Assembly: GCF_016863535.1 (NCBI RefSeq)
Contig: NZ_BOPB01000024.1
Location: forward strand, 1-32,696
Direction: 5' to 3'
Origin: Micromonospora lutea
Lineage (GTDB): Bacteria; Actinomycetota; Actinomycetes; Mycobacteriales; Micromonosporaceae
Length of the DNA stretch: 32,696 bases
The notes beneath the pieces are model-generated. The model saw only the letters and a program-made list of their open reading frames with translations. It searched no databases and was not told the DNA's origin. A program made the position numbers and the translations under genes. Positions 23,421 to 30,637 of this stretch are shown here, piece after piece; position 1 is the first letter of the stretch; each line of letters starts with the position of its first letter.

Positions 23421-24986
23421 TCAGCGTCCGCTGGCGGTCGACGGGCTGGCCGAGGCGCTCTCCTCCGGCGTCGTGCTGCTGGCCGCCGTGGTCGGATCGG
23501 TCGTGTCCTCGGAGTTGGTCGGCGCGACGCTGCTGGACCCGAGGGTCGGCGACGGGGTGGTGGAGGTCGACGGGGTCGGCGGCGGGGTGGTGGTCGGCGG
23601 GGTAGCCGACGGGGTGGTGGACCCCGACGGACTCGGCGACGGTGACGTGCTGCCCGACGGAGTGGGCGACGAGGTCGGTGACGTCGTCGGCTTCGGCGTC
23701 TTGGTGGGCGTCGGCTTCGGCGTGGGCTTGGGGGTCGGCTTCGGCTTGGGGGTGGGCGGCTGCGACGGGGTGGGCGAGGAGGTCGGTGCCGGAACCGCGC
23801 CCACCACCCGGGTCGCGGCGTAGAGCCGGGACCAGCGGACCGTGGAGATCTTCACCACGTCACCGGTGGTCGGCGCGTGGATCATCTTGCCGCCGCCGAT
23901 GTACATCCCCACGTGGTGGATGCTGCGCCAATTGCTGCCGGAGGCGAAGAAGAGCAGGTCACCAGGGAGCAGAGCGTCCCGGGGCACCGTCCGCGAGCTG
24001 GTTGCCCGGTACTGGTCCCGGGAGACTCGCGGCAACTGTCGGTAGCCCGCCGACCGGTATGCCGCCCACATCAGGCCGGAGCAGTCGAAGGAGTTCGGTC
24101 CCTCGGCCGCCCAGACGTACGGGTCGCCGAGTTGCTTGCGGGCGTACGCGACGGCGGCCTGTGCCGTGGGGTGGGCGACCAGCCCACCGGCCGGCTGGTC
24201 GCCGTAGTCGGCACCGAGTCGCTGCTCGGCGGCCTCCTGCTGACGGGCCAACTCGACCAGCTTCGCGGCGTTCTCGTCACGCAGCTTGATCAGCTTCGAC
24301 TCGGCGTCGCGTAGCGCCTGCTGGGTGGCGGTGTACTGCTGCTCGACGCCTTGGAGTCGGGACTGGGCAGCCGTGTACGCCTGCGTCGCCACCTGCTCGT
24401 CAGCCCGGGTGCGGGCCAGCTCACCGGCCGCCGGAGCGGTGGCGTGCTCGACCTTTTCGCCCCGGTTCGCCCGGCGGAGCAGCTCCAGGTCACGCAGATC
24501 GGTGGCGAAACCGCCGGGTGGCAGCGCGGCGGCGGCCTTGATCGCCTCGGCCGCGACCTGGTCGGCGCGCTGCTGCGCCTGCTGGACCGCGCCCCGAGCG
24601 AATTCCAGATCACGCTCGGCGGTGCGGAACTGGGCCTGCACCTCGTTGCGCTGCTGTTCGAGTTCCAACAGGCGAGTGCCGAGCTCGGCGACGCGAGCCT
24701 CGGCGGCGTTGATCTGGGCTTCCAGCGTGTTGGCACCCGGGGCACCGAGCGACGGCACCAGGCCCGGCGTGCCGGCGGGCGCGCCGGGTAGCTGGAGAGG
24801 GCCGGTGACGACCGGGCGGGACCCGGTGTCGGGCACCGTTACGGGTACGCCCGGCTCGGCGTACGCGGGTGCGGCGAGGACCGTGCTGGCGACCGCAGCG
24901 AGCAGGGCGGACCAGAGCGCCGGCCGTAGCACCGGTGAGACCACCGGCCTGCGTCGCCGTCGCCGTCCGCCCGCGCTGTCGATCAT
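23421..24986 (-). CDS. Secreted NlpC/P60 peptidoglycan hydrolase with coiled coil and Pro/Thr/Ser tail
   Basis: A 521-aa exported protein of the RipA-like class. A basic N-terminus and hydrophobic stretch (SALLAAVASTVLA) end in an Ala-rich cleavage site (APAYAEP, about residue 43). Residues 85-260 form a coiled coil, often autoinhibitory or FtsX/membrane-interacting in this class. The NlpC/P60 domain (275-400) has catalytic Cys302 (FDCSGL), His358 (HHVGMYIG) and His370 (MIHAP). Such enzymes cut peptide stems of peptidoglycan during division. After the domain, 120 residues rich in Pro/Thr/Ser follow, an uncommon position for a long unstructured tail. The ATG at 24986 follows GGGGAG; an upstream GTG at 25016 lacks a ribosome site. 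Confidence 0.93.
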   Translation of the reverse strand: MIDSAGGRRRRRRPVVSPVLRPALWSALLAAVASTVLAAPAYAEPGVPVTVPDTGSRPVVTGPLQLPGAPAGTPGLVPSLGAPGANTLEAQINAAEARVAELGTRLLELEQQRNEVQAQFRTAERDLEFARGAVQQAQQRADQVAAEAIKAAAALPPGGFATDLRDLELLRRANRGEKVEHATAPAAGELARTRADEQVATQAYTAAQSRLQGVEQQYTATQQALRDAESKLIKLRDENAAKLVELARQQEAAEQRLGADYGDQPAGGLVAHPTAQAAVAYARKQLGDPYVWAAEGPNSFDCSGLMWAAYRSAGYRQLPRVSRDQYRATSSRTVPRDALLPGDLLFFASGSNWRSIHHVGMYIGGGKMIHAPTTGDVVKISTVRWSRLYAATRVVGAVPAPTSSPTPSQPPTPKPKPTPKPTPKPTPTKTPKPTTSPTSSPTPSGSTSPSPSPSGSTTPSATPPTTTPPPTPSTSTTPSPTLGSSSVAPTNSEDTTDPTTAASSTTPEESASASPSTASGR

Positions 24987-25234
24987 TCCGCTCCCCGTCC
25001 GGCGCCGCTCTGCCACGCTCGGTCGGCGCGGCGGTTCGGGACGCTACCAGCGTGTGGCGTGCCCCACCCTGTCTTACCCCACCCGGCGTACTGATGTCGA
25101 TGTCTGGCCGGATAACGGGAGGCTGAGAGTCTGCTGGCGCTGACCACGGTGTGAGTTGCCACCACGGCCGACGTAGGCTCGGGTGGCGACCGTGTCCCGG
25201 TCGCGACCGCAGGTGGAAGGGGACGGGGCTTTCG
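24987..25234. promoter_or_regulatory. Divergent region between NlpC/P60 gene and mqnE
   Basis: The gap contains GGCGTGCC (25056-25063) and CCACCCGGCGT (25079-25089), a word pair also found before the UbiD-type gene. TAGGCT (25174-25179) is a possible -10 for mqnE, and GGTGGAAGGGGACGGGG upstream of the mqnE ATG holds its ribosome-binding site. No other gene seen. Confidence 0.4.
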
Positions 25235-26404
25235 ATGGACGCCGGACTCAAGCGCGAACTCGAAGCAAAGGTGTACGCGGGGGAGCGGCTGACTCGTGAG
25301 GACGGGATCGCTCTCTACTCCAGCGACGACCTGACCTGGTTGGGGCGGCTGGCCCACCACAAGCGCACCGAGATGAACGGTGACCGGGTGATGTTCAACG
25401 TCAACCGGCACCTGAACCTCACCAACGTGTGCAGCGCGAGCTGTGCGTACTGCTCGTTCCAGCGCAAGCCGGGTGAGAAGGACGCGTACACCATGCGCAT
25501 CGACGAGGCGGTCCGCAAGGCCAAGGAGATGGAGGACGAGCAGCTCACCGAGCTGCACATCGTCAACGGCCTGCACCCGACCCTGCCCTGGCGTTACTAC
25601 CCCAAGGTGCTGCGTGAGCTGAAGGCGGCGCTGCCGAAGGTCAACCTGAAGGCGTTCACCGCCACCGAGGTGCAGTGGTTCGAGAAGATCAGCGGCCTGA
25701 GCGCCGACGAGATCCTCGACGAGCTGATGGACGCCGGCCTGGAGTCGCTGACCGGCGGCGGCGCGGAGATCTTCGACTGGGAGATCCGGCAGCACATCGT
25801 CGACCACGCCTGCCACTGGGAGGACTGGTCGCGCATCCACCGGCTGGCCCACAGCAAGGGCATGAAGACGCCGTCGACGATGCTCTACGGCCACATCGAG
25901 GAGCCCCGGCACCGGGTGGACCACGTGCTGCGGCTGCGCGAGTTGCAGGACGAGACCGGCGGCTTCCAGGTCTTCATCCCGCTGCGTTACCAGCACGACT
26001 TCGTGGACTCGGCGGACGGCAAGATCCGTAACCGGATTCAGGCCCGCACCACGATGGCCTCACCGGCTGAGTCGTTGAAGACCTTTGCCGTCTCCCGGCT
26101 GCTGTTCGACAACGTCCCGCACGTCAAGTGCTTCTGGGTGATGCACGGCCTGTCGGTGGCCCAGCTGTCCCTCAACTTCGGGGTGGACGACCTGGACGGC
26201 TCGGTCGTGGAATACAAGATCACCCACGATGCCGACTCGTACGGCACGCCGAACACCATGCACCGTGACGACCTGCTGCACCTCATCTGGGACGCCGGGT
26301 TCCGCCCGGTCGAGCGCAACACCCGCTACGAGGTGGTCCGTGAGTACGATGCCGCGCCGACGCTGGCCGAGCGCCGGGCCGAGCCGCAGCAGGTCTGGGC
26401 CTGA
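25235..26404 (+). CDS. mqnE: Aminodeoxyfutalosine synthase (radical SAM)
   Basis: A 389-aa radical SAM enzyme. It joins the product of MqnA to S-adenosylmethionine to make aminodeoxyfutalosine, an early step of the futalosine menaquinone route. The cluster motif is CSASCAYCSF with Cys66, Cys70 and Cys73. Further family sequence includes ELHIVNGLHPTLPWRYY, LTGGGAEIF and PLRYQHDFVDSADG. MqnC, the related cyclase, is similar, but the N-terminal KVYAGERLTREDGIALY and overall match favour MqnE. It is unlinked to mqnA/B/C/D in this window but lies about 8 kb from the late UbiX/UbiA/UbiD-type genes. Confidence 0.95.
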   Translation: MDAGLKRELEAKVYAGERLTREDGIALYSSDDLTWLGRLAHHKRTEMNGDRVMFNVNRHLNLTNVCSASCAYCSFQRKPGEKDAYTMRIDEAVRKAKEMEDEQLTELHIVNGLHPTLPWRYYPKVLRELKAALPKVNLKAFTATEVQWFEKISGLSADEILDELMDAGLESLTGGGAEIFDWEIRQHIVDHACHWEDWSRIHRLAHSKGMKTPSTMLYGHIEEPRHRVDHVLRLRELQDETGGFQVFIPLRYQHDFVDSADGKIRNRIQARTTMASPAESLKTFAVSRLLFDNVPHVKCFWVMHGLSVAQLSLNFGVDDLDGSVVEYKITHDADSYGTPNTMHRDDLLHLIWDAGFRPVERNTRYEVVREYDAAPTLAERRAEPQQVWA

Positions 26405-26428
26405 CCCGACGCGTACCCTGGCACGACG

Positions 26429-26851
26429 ATGACGGAGCAGCAGAGCGCGTTTCCCCGCCGGGATGCCGAGGGACGGATCCGGACCCTGGGTGATCTGCTC
26501 GGGGTCGGCCTGGCCGGGGTGGTCATCGGGCTGCTGGTACTGGTGATTTTCGACGTTGCCTTCGCCTCGTTCGGCGCTGGTGAGTTCGGTCAGGCCAACG
26601 GCTGGCTCGCGGTCATCCTGCCCACCTGGCTGTTCTGGGAGGACTTCCGGGCCTGGGCCTTCGGTGCGCCCCGGGTGGTGGCCGCGCTGGTGGCCGTCGC
26701 GATCGCAGTGGTCTCCGGGCTGCTGGCGGCCGGCCTGGTGGCGGCGCTGCCGCCGCTGCTGTCCGGCGCGCTCGCCGCGACCACGTTCACCGTGGTGTAC
26801 GCGATGATCTGGTTTCCCGGCGTCCGTTGGCTGACCAACCGGACCGGCTGA
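26429..26851 (+). CDS. Small integral membrane protein of unknown function (140 aa)
   Basis: A hydrophobic protein with a short charged N-terminus (residues 1-20) and four predicted membrane helices, the first around VGLAGVVIGLLVLVIFDVAF and the last around FTVVYAMIWFPG. No known motif. TACCCT (26414-26419) lies 9 nt before the ATG, without a ribosome site, so it may be transcribed from its own near-leaderless promoter. It is 24 nt downstream of mqnE and may also be read from there. Function unknown; a role in quinone handling is only guilt by location. Confidence 0.75.
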   Translation: MTEQQSAFPRRDAEGRIRTLGDLLGVGLAGVVIGLLVLVIFDVAFASFGAGEFGQANGWLAVILPTWLFWEDFRAWAFGAPRVVAALVAVAIAVVSGLLAAGLVAALPPLLSGALAATTFTVVYAMIWFPGVRWLTNRTG

Positions 26852-26927
26852 GACCGTATTCGCTGAGGTGCCGTCGACGGACGGTGGAGAAACGGAGTGG
26901 TGACGTGAGCGAGCGGAGCGAACGAAC

Positions 26928-27218
26928 GTGAGTGCGGCGGTCAAGTACACACTCGGCCGGATCGGTCTGTTCGTGGTCGTGGTGGCGGCCCTGTGGCCGG
27001 TCGACATGGACATCTTCCTCAAGTTGATCCTGGCGCTGCTGTTCTCCGCGGCCGTCTCGTTCTTCCTGCTCAAGGGGTGGCGCGACGAGATGGCCGAGGA
27101 GATGGCCGCCGCCGCCGAGCGTCGCCGCGTGGAGAAGGAGCGCCTGCGGTCCGCGCTGGCCGGTGACGACCAGGCCGAGGGCGCGGCGGAGGAACGGCCC
27201 GCTGACGAGAAGGGCTGA
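26928..27218 (+). CDS. DUF4229 family small membrane protein (96 aa)
   Basis: Two membrane helices (about residues 10-28 and 30-50) are followed by a charged amphipathic cytoplasmic tail rich in Glu, Arg and Ala (WRDEMAEEMAAAAERRR). This layout fits DUF4229, common in actinobacteria near menaquinone genes. The GTG start lies at the end of a GTGAGCGAGCGGAGC sequence that resembles a widespread short intergenic repeat, so the exact start is a little uncertain. Function unknown. Confidence 0.8.
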   Translation: MSAAVKYTLGRIGLFVVVVAALWPVDMDIFLKLILALLFSAAVSFFLLKGWRDEMAEEMAAAAERRRVEKERLRSALAGDDQAEGAAEERPADEKG

Positions 27219-27300
27219 ACGCCCGGCAGTCTGGCACCCAGTTTCGTGGCGTGCCGGTCGGCGGAAACATGTCGCCGGCGTGAGGATCCGGCTGGGATGG

Positions 27301-27343
27301 ACCAAACAACGATCAATGTTGATATGACCATGTGACTGGTGGT
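27301..27343 (+). promoter_or_regulatory. Probable promoter/operator of the carboxypeptidase gene
   Basis: A short AT-rich patch in very GC-rich DNA, 50-90 nt before the secreted peptidase. It contains the inverted repeat ATCAA-TG-TTGAT (27312-27323) directly followed by GATATGACC-like sequence that could serve as a -10. This suggests regulated transcription. The binding protein is unknown. Confidence 0.4.
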
Positions 27344-27393
27344 GGGCTGTCCGCCACCGAGCGGGAGATCCCCGCGCCTCCAGGAGGTTGTCC

Positions 27394-29277
27394 ATGGCCT
27401 TCCGTTCCATCCCTGTCCGCCGTGCCCTGGCGCTCATCTTCGCCGCCGGGCTCGGCCTGCTCACTGTCGCCGCGCCACCGGTCTCCGCAGATCCGGTGCC
27501 CAACCGGGACGAACAATCGGCCGCCGTGTCCTACCGGGTGCTCGGCCCCAAGACCCTCGCCGACCGCAACGCGGTCGCCCGTACGGGCGCCGCCATCGAC
27601 TACTCCGAGCACGGGGTGCTGCACGTCTCGGCCACCCGGGCCGAAGCCGCCGCGATCACCAGGCTCGGCTTCCGGCTGGAGGCGATCCCTGCGGTGCCGA
27701 ACGACCGGCACAGCCACGCCGAGGGGGACGTCGGCATTCTCGGCTTCCCGTCGGCCGACTCGAACTACCACGACTACCCGGAGATGATCGCGGCGGTGAA
27801 CAAGGTGGTCGCCGACCACCCGAGCATCGCGCGGAAGATCAGTATCGGTAGCTCGTACGAGGGTCGTGACCTGGTCGCGGTCAAGATCTCCGACAACGTC
27901 GCCACCGACGAGAACGAGCCGGAGATCCTGTTCAACTCCCAGCAGCACGCCCGCGAGCACCTGACCGTCGAAATGGCGATCTACCTGCTCAACCTCTTCA
28001 CCGACAACTACGGCTCCGACTCCCGGATCACCAACCTGGTCAACAACCGGGAGATCTGGATCGTGCCCTCGGTCAACCCGGACGGCAGCGAGTACGACAT
28101 CGCCACCGGCTCCTACCGGTCGTGGCGGAAGAACCGCCAACCCAACAGCGGATCGTCGTACGTCGGCACCGACCTGAACCGGAACTGGGGCTTCAACTTC
28201 GGCTGCTGCGGCGGCTCCTCCGGCTCGACCTCCTCGGACACCTACCGGGGTCCGTCGGCCTTCTCCGCCCCCGAGACGCAGGCGCTCCGCAACTTCGTCA
28301 ACAGCCGGGTGGTCGGCGGGGTGCAGCAGATCAAGGCCAACATCGACTTCCACACCTACTCCGAGCTGGTGCTCTGGCCGTACGGCTACACGTACAACAA
28401 CACCGCCCCGGGAATGAGCGCCGACCAGTACAACACCTTCGCCACCATCGGCCAGCAGATGGCGGCCACCAACGGCTTCACCCCGCAGCAGTCCAGTGAC
28501 CTGTACATCACCGATGGCAGCAGCATCGACTGGATGTGGGCTACGCACGGCATCTGGGCGTACACCTTCGAGCTGTATCCGGGCTCGGCCTCCGGCGGCG
28601 GCTTCTACCCGCCCGACGAGGTCATCCCCGCGCAGACCTCGCGCAACCGGGAGGCGGTGCTCATCCTCACCGAGTACGCCGACTGCCCGTACCGGGCCAT
28701 CGGCAAGCAGGCGCAGTACTGCGGCGGCGGTGGCGGCGGGACCACGGTCTGGTCGGACACCTTCGAGACCGCGACCGGCTGGACGACCAACCCCAACGGC
28801 ACCGACACCGCGACCTCGGGTCAGTGGGAACGCGGTGCCGCGCAGGCCACCAACTCCAGCGGAGCCAAGCAACTCACCCCGTACGCGGGTAGCAACGACC
28901 TGGTGACCGGCCGGCTCGCCGGCAGCGGTGCGGGCGACTACGACATCGACGGCGGGGTCACCAGCGCCCGCTCGCCGGCCATCACGTTGCCGTCCAGCGG
29001 CACGTTGACGTTGTCGCTGGCCTGGTACCTGGCGCACGGCTCGAACTCGTCCTCGGCGGACTACTTCCGGGTCAGCGTGGTGCACAACGGCGGTACCACT
29101 GCCCTGCTCACCCAGTCCGGTGCGGCCAGCAACCGCAACGGTGCCTGGACCACATCCAGCCTCAACCTCACCCCGTACGCCGGCCAGTCGGTCCGGATCC
29201 TGGTCGAGGCCGCTGACGCCTCGACCGCCAGCCTCGTCGAAGCGGCTGTGGACAACGTCACCATCACCTCCTCCTGA
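27394..29277 (+). CDS. Secreted M14 zinc carboxypeptidase
   Basis: A 627-aa exported metallocarboxypeptidase. Signal peptide (residues 1-33, ALIFAAGLGLLTVAAPPVSA), propeptide to about 115, catalytic domain to about 430, a Gly linker, then a C-terminal beta-sandwich (about 448-627). Zinc ligands are His185 and Glu188 (QQHAREH) and His320 (IDFHTYSE); the catalytic Glu is Glu393 (YTFELYP). The spacings 3, 132 and 73 equal those I recall for carboxypeptidase T. DLNRNWGF supplies substrate-binding residues. AGGAGG lies 6 nt before the ATG at 27394. It probably trims peptides outside the cell; the C-terminal domain may bind a polymer or aid folding. Confidence 0.95.
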   Translation: MAFRSIPVRRALALIFAAGLGLLTVAAPPVSADPVPNRDEQSAAVSYRVLGPKTLADRNAVARTGAAIDYSEHGVLHVSATRAEAAAITRLGFRLEAIPAVPNDRHSHAEGDVGILGFPSADSNYHDYPEMIAAVNKVVADHPSIARKISIGSSYEGRDLVAVKISDNVATDENEPEILFNSQQHAREHLTVEMAIYLLNLFTDNYGSDSRITNLVNNREIWIVPSVNPDGSEYDIATGSYRSWRKNRQPNSGSSYVGTDLNRNWGFNFGCCGGSSGSTSSDTYRGPSAFSAPETQALRNFVNSRVVGGVQQIKANIDFHTYSELVLWPYGYTYNNTAPGMSADQYNTFATIGQQMAATNGFTPQQSSDLYITDGSSIDWMWATHGIWAYTFELYPGSASGGGFYPPDEVIPAQTSRNREAVLILTEYADCPYRAIGKQAQYCGGGGGGTTVWSDTFETATGWTTNPNGTDTATSGQWERGAAQATNSSGAKQLTPYAGSNDLVTGRLAGSGAGDYDIDGGVTSARSPAITLPSSGTLTLSLAWYLAHGSNSSSADYFRVSVVHNGGTTALLTQSGAASNRNGAWTTSSLNLTPYAGQSVRILVEAADASTASLVEAAVDNVTITSS

Positions 29278-29283
29278 AGTCAC

Positions 29284-29320
29284 CCCGGGGCCCCGCGAGG
29301 AAATGCGGCGGGGCCCCGGG
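29284..29320 (+). terminator. Strong GC hairpin after the carboxypeptidase gene
   Basis: A perfect 13-bp stem, CCCGGGGCCCCGC (29284-29296) and GCGGGGCCCCGGG (29308-29320), with an 11-nt loop, starts 7 nt after the stop codon. No T tract. It separates the peptidase from the riboswitch-controlled operon. Confidence 0.75.
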
Positions 29321-29414
29321 CCAAGGAGCAAACGGGCATACCGGCCCTCTCCCGGCGACTCGTGGCCGAGCCTGCGGCAGCGCGACGGCCTGCTCCGCGA
29401 GGTTCCGCCGCACC

Positions 29415-29545
29415 GTGCGCTACGGTCTTACCGACCCGTTCCAGCGAAGCCGGTGAGACACCGGCGCTGTCCCGCAACTGTGATGCCCCGTAACCGGGGA
29501 CGAGCCAGGTCGCCTGGGACGCGGTCGCGAACCGCGCTCTCGAGG
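29415..29545 (+). promoter_or_regulatory. Cobalamin (adenosylcobalamin) riboswitch aptamer
   Basis: The conserved core is clear: GCGAAGCCGGTGAGACACCGG, then GCTGTCCCGCAACTGTGATG, then the B12 box GAGCCAGGTCGCCTG (29501-29515). A 5' TACGGTCTTACCGA segment fits the aptamer's first strand, and a small hairpin CGCGGT-CGCGA-ACCGCG follows at 29520-29536. It lies about 75 nt upstream of a B12-type importer operon. Boundaries are approximate. Confidence 0.93.
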
Positions 29546-29576
29546 AAGGGCGCCTCGCGGACGGGTGCCTCGGCTC

Positions 29577-29614
29577 CCTGTCGGCGAAGCAGCACATCCT
29601 CGACCGACAGGAGG
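29577..29614 (+). promoter_or_regulatory. Riboswitch expression platform: Shine-Dalgarno sequestering hairpin
   Basis: CCTGTCGG (29577-29584) is perfectly complementary to CCGACAGG (29604-29611), whose last bases belong to the btuF Shine-Dalgarno AGGAGG (29609-29614). Closing this stem would hide the ribosome site, so control is probably at translation initiation. Inference from sequence pairing only. Confidence 0.6.
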
Positions 29615-29618
29615 ACCG

Positions 29619-30554
29619 ATGTTCAGACGTACCCCCAAGATCTTCGCCGCCAGTCTTGCGGTGGCCGCGCTCGCGCTCGGCGCCTGCGCCGAGAAGACCT
29701 CCGACACCCCCGCCGCCAGTGACAACCCGAGTGCCGCCACCTTCCCGGTGACCGTCGGCAAGCTGACGTTGGAGCAGCGACCCGAGAAGATCATTTCGCT
29801 GTCGGCGACCGCCACCGAGATGCTCTTCGCCATCGGTGCCGGTCCGCAGGTCACCGCGGTCGACGACCAGTCCAACTTCCCCGCCGACGCACCGAAGACG
29901 GATCTCTCCGGCTACCAGCCGAACGCCGAGGCGGTCGCCGCGAAGAACCCCGACCTGGTGGTGCTCAGCGACGACCGCAACAAGATCGTCGAGCAGCTCA
30001 CCACGCTCAAGATTCCGGTCTATCAGACTCCGGCGGCGCAGACGCTCGACGACTCGTACCGGCAGATCACCGAGTTGGGCATCCTCACCGGCAACGCCAC
30101 CGAGGCGGCCGACGTGGTCCAGCGGATGAAGGACGACATCGCGAAGCTCGTGGCCGAGGTGCCGCAGCGGGCCGAACGGCTCACCTACTTCCACGAGCTG
30201 GGTCCAGAGCTGTACACCGCGACCAGCAAGACCTACATCGGTTCGATCTACGCGCTGGCCGGGCTGGAGAACATCGCCGACGCGGCCGACGCCGATGGCA
30301 AGAACGGCGGCTACCCGCAGCTCTCCCAGGAAGTGATCGTCGACGCGAACCCGGACTTCATCTTCCTTTCCGACGTCAAGTGCTGCCAGCAGAGCGCGGC
30401 GACGGTCAAGGCGCGCAGCGGCTGGGCGGCGCTCACCGCGGTACAGCAGGGCCAGGTCGTGGAACTCGACGACGACATCGCCTCGCGCTGGGGCCCGCGC
30501 GTGGTGGACCTGCTCCGTACCATCGTGGACGCCACCGCCAAGGCCGCCGAGTGA
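29619..30554 (+). CDS. btuF: Cobalamin ABC transporter substrate-binding lipoprotein
   Basis: A 311-aa lipoprotein of the BtuF/FhuD-type (cluster A) binding proteins. The signal peptide ends in LGAC (lipid-modified cysteine at residue 24). The first lobe begins with RPEKIISLSATATEMLFAIGAG, the usual opening of B12 and siderophore binders, and the second lobe contains the motif LGPELYTATSKTYIGSIYAL. The upstream cobalamin riboswitch decides in favour of B12 or a related corrinoid over iron-siderophore. AGGAGG lies 4 nt before the ATG. It captures the ligand outside the membrane for the permease and ATPase encoded downstream. Confidence 0.92.
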   Translation: MFRRTPKIFAASLAVAALALGACAEKTSDTPAASDNPSAATFPVTVGKLTLEQRPEKIISLSATATEMLFAIGAGPQVTAVDDQSNFPADAPKTDLSGYQPNAEAVAAKNPDLVVLSDDRNKIVEQLTTLKIPVYQTPAAQTLDDSYRQITELGILTGNATEAADVVQRMKDDIAKLVAEVPQRAERLTYFHELGPELYTATSKTYIGSIYALAGLENIADAADADGKNGGYPQLSQEVIVDANPDFIFLSDVKCCQQSAATVKARSGWAALTAVQQGQVVELDDDIASRWGPRVVDLLRTIVDATAKAAE

Positions 30555-30569
30555 CCGACGGCAGGCGTT

Positions 30570-30617
30570 AGCAGGGGGCCCTTCCTATGCACCAGGCGTT
30601 AGCAAGGGGCCCTTCCT
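30570..30617. repeat. 48-bp paired-palindrome element, copy C (between btuF and btuC)
   Basis: AGCAGGGGGCCCTTCCT (30570-30586) and AGCAAGGGGCCCTTCCT (30601-30617) differ at one position and start exactly 31 bp apart. With the preceding CAGGCGTT the match extends to 24 of 25 positions (30562-30586 and 30593-30617). It occupies the gap after the btuF stop and may provide a spurious upstream ATG for the permease. Same family as 6099-6146 and 15131-15178. Confidence 0.8.
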
Positions 30618-30637
30618 TACCGTCGGGCGGGGGGAAG

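Noticed and set aside
29565..29618. Upstream ATG extension of btuF
   Set aside because: It would run through the riboswitch expression platform; the lipoprotein signal peptide and AGGAGG place the start at 29619.
30562..30617. Possible mini-CRISPR (repeats with a 31-bp period)
   Set aside because: Only two units per locus, separated by a 14-nt linker that is itself partly conserved between loci; no array, no leader, no cas genes.
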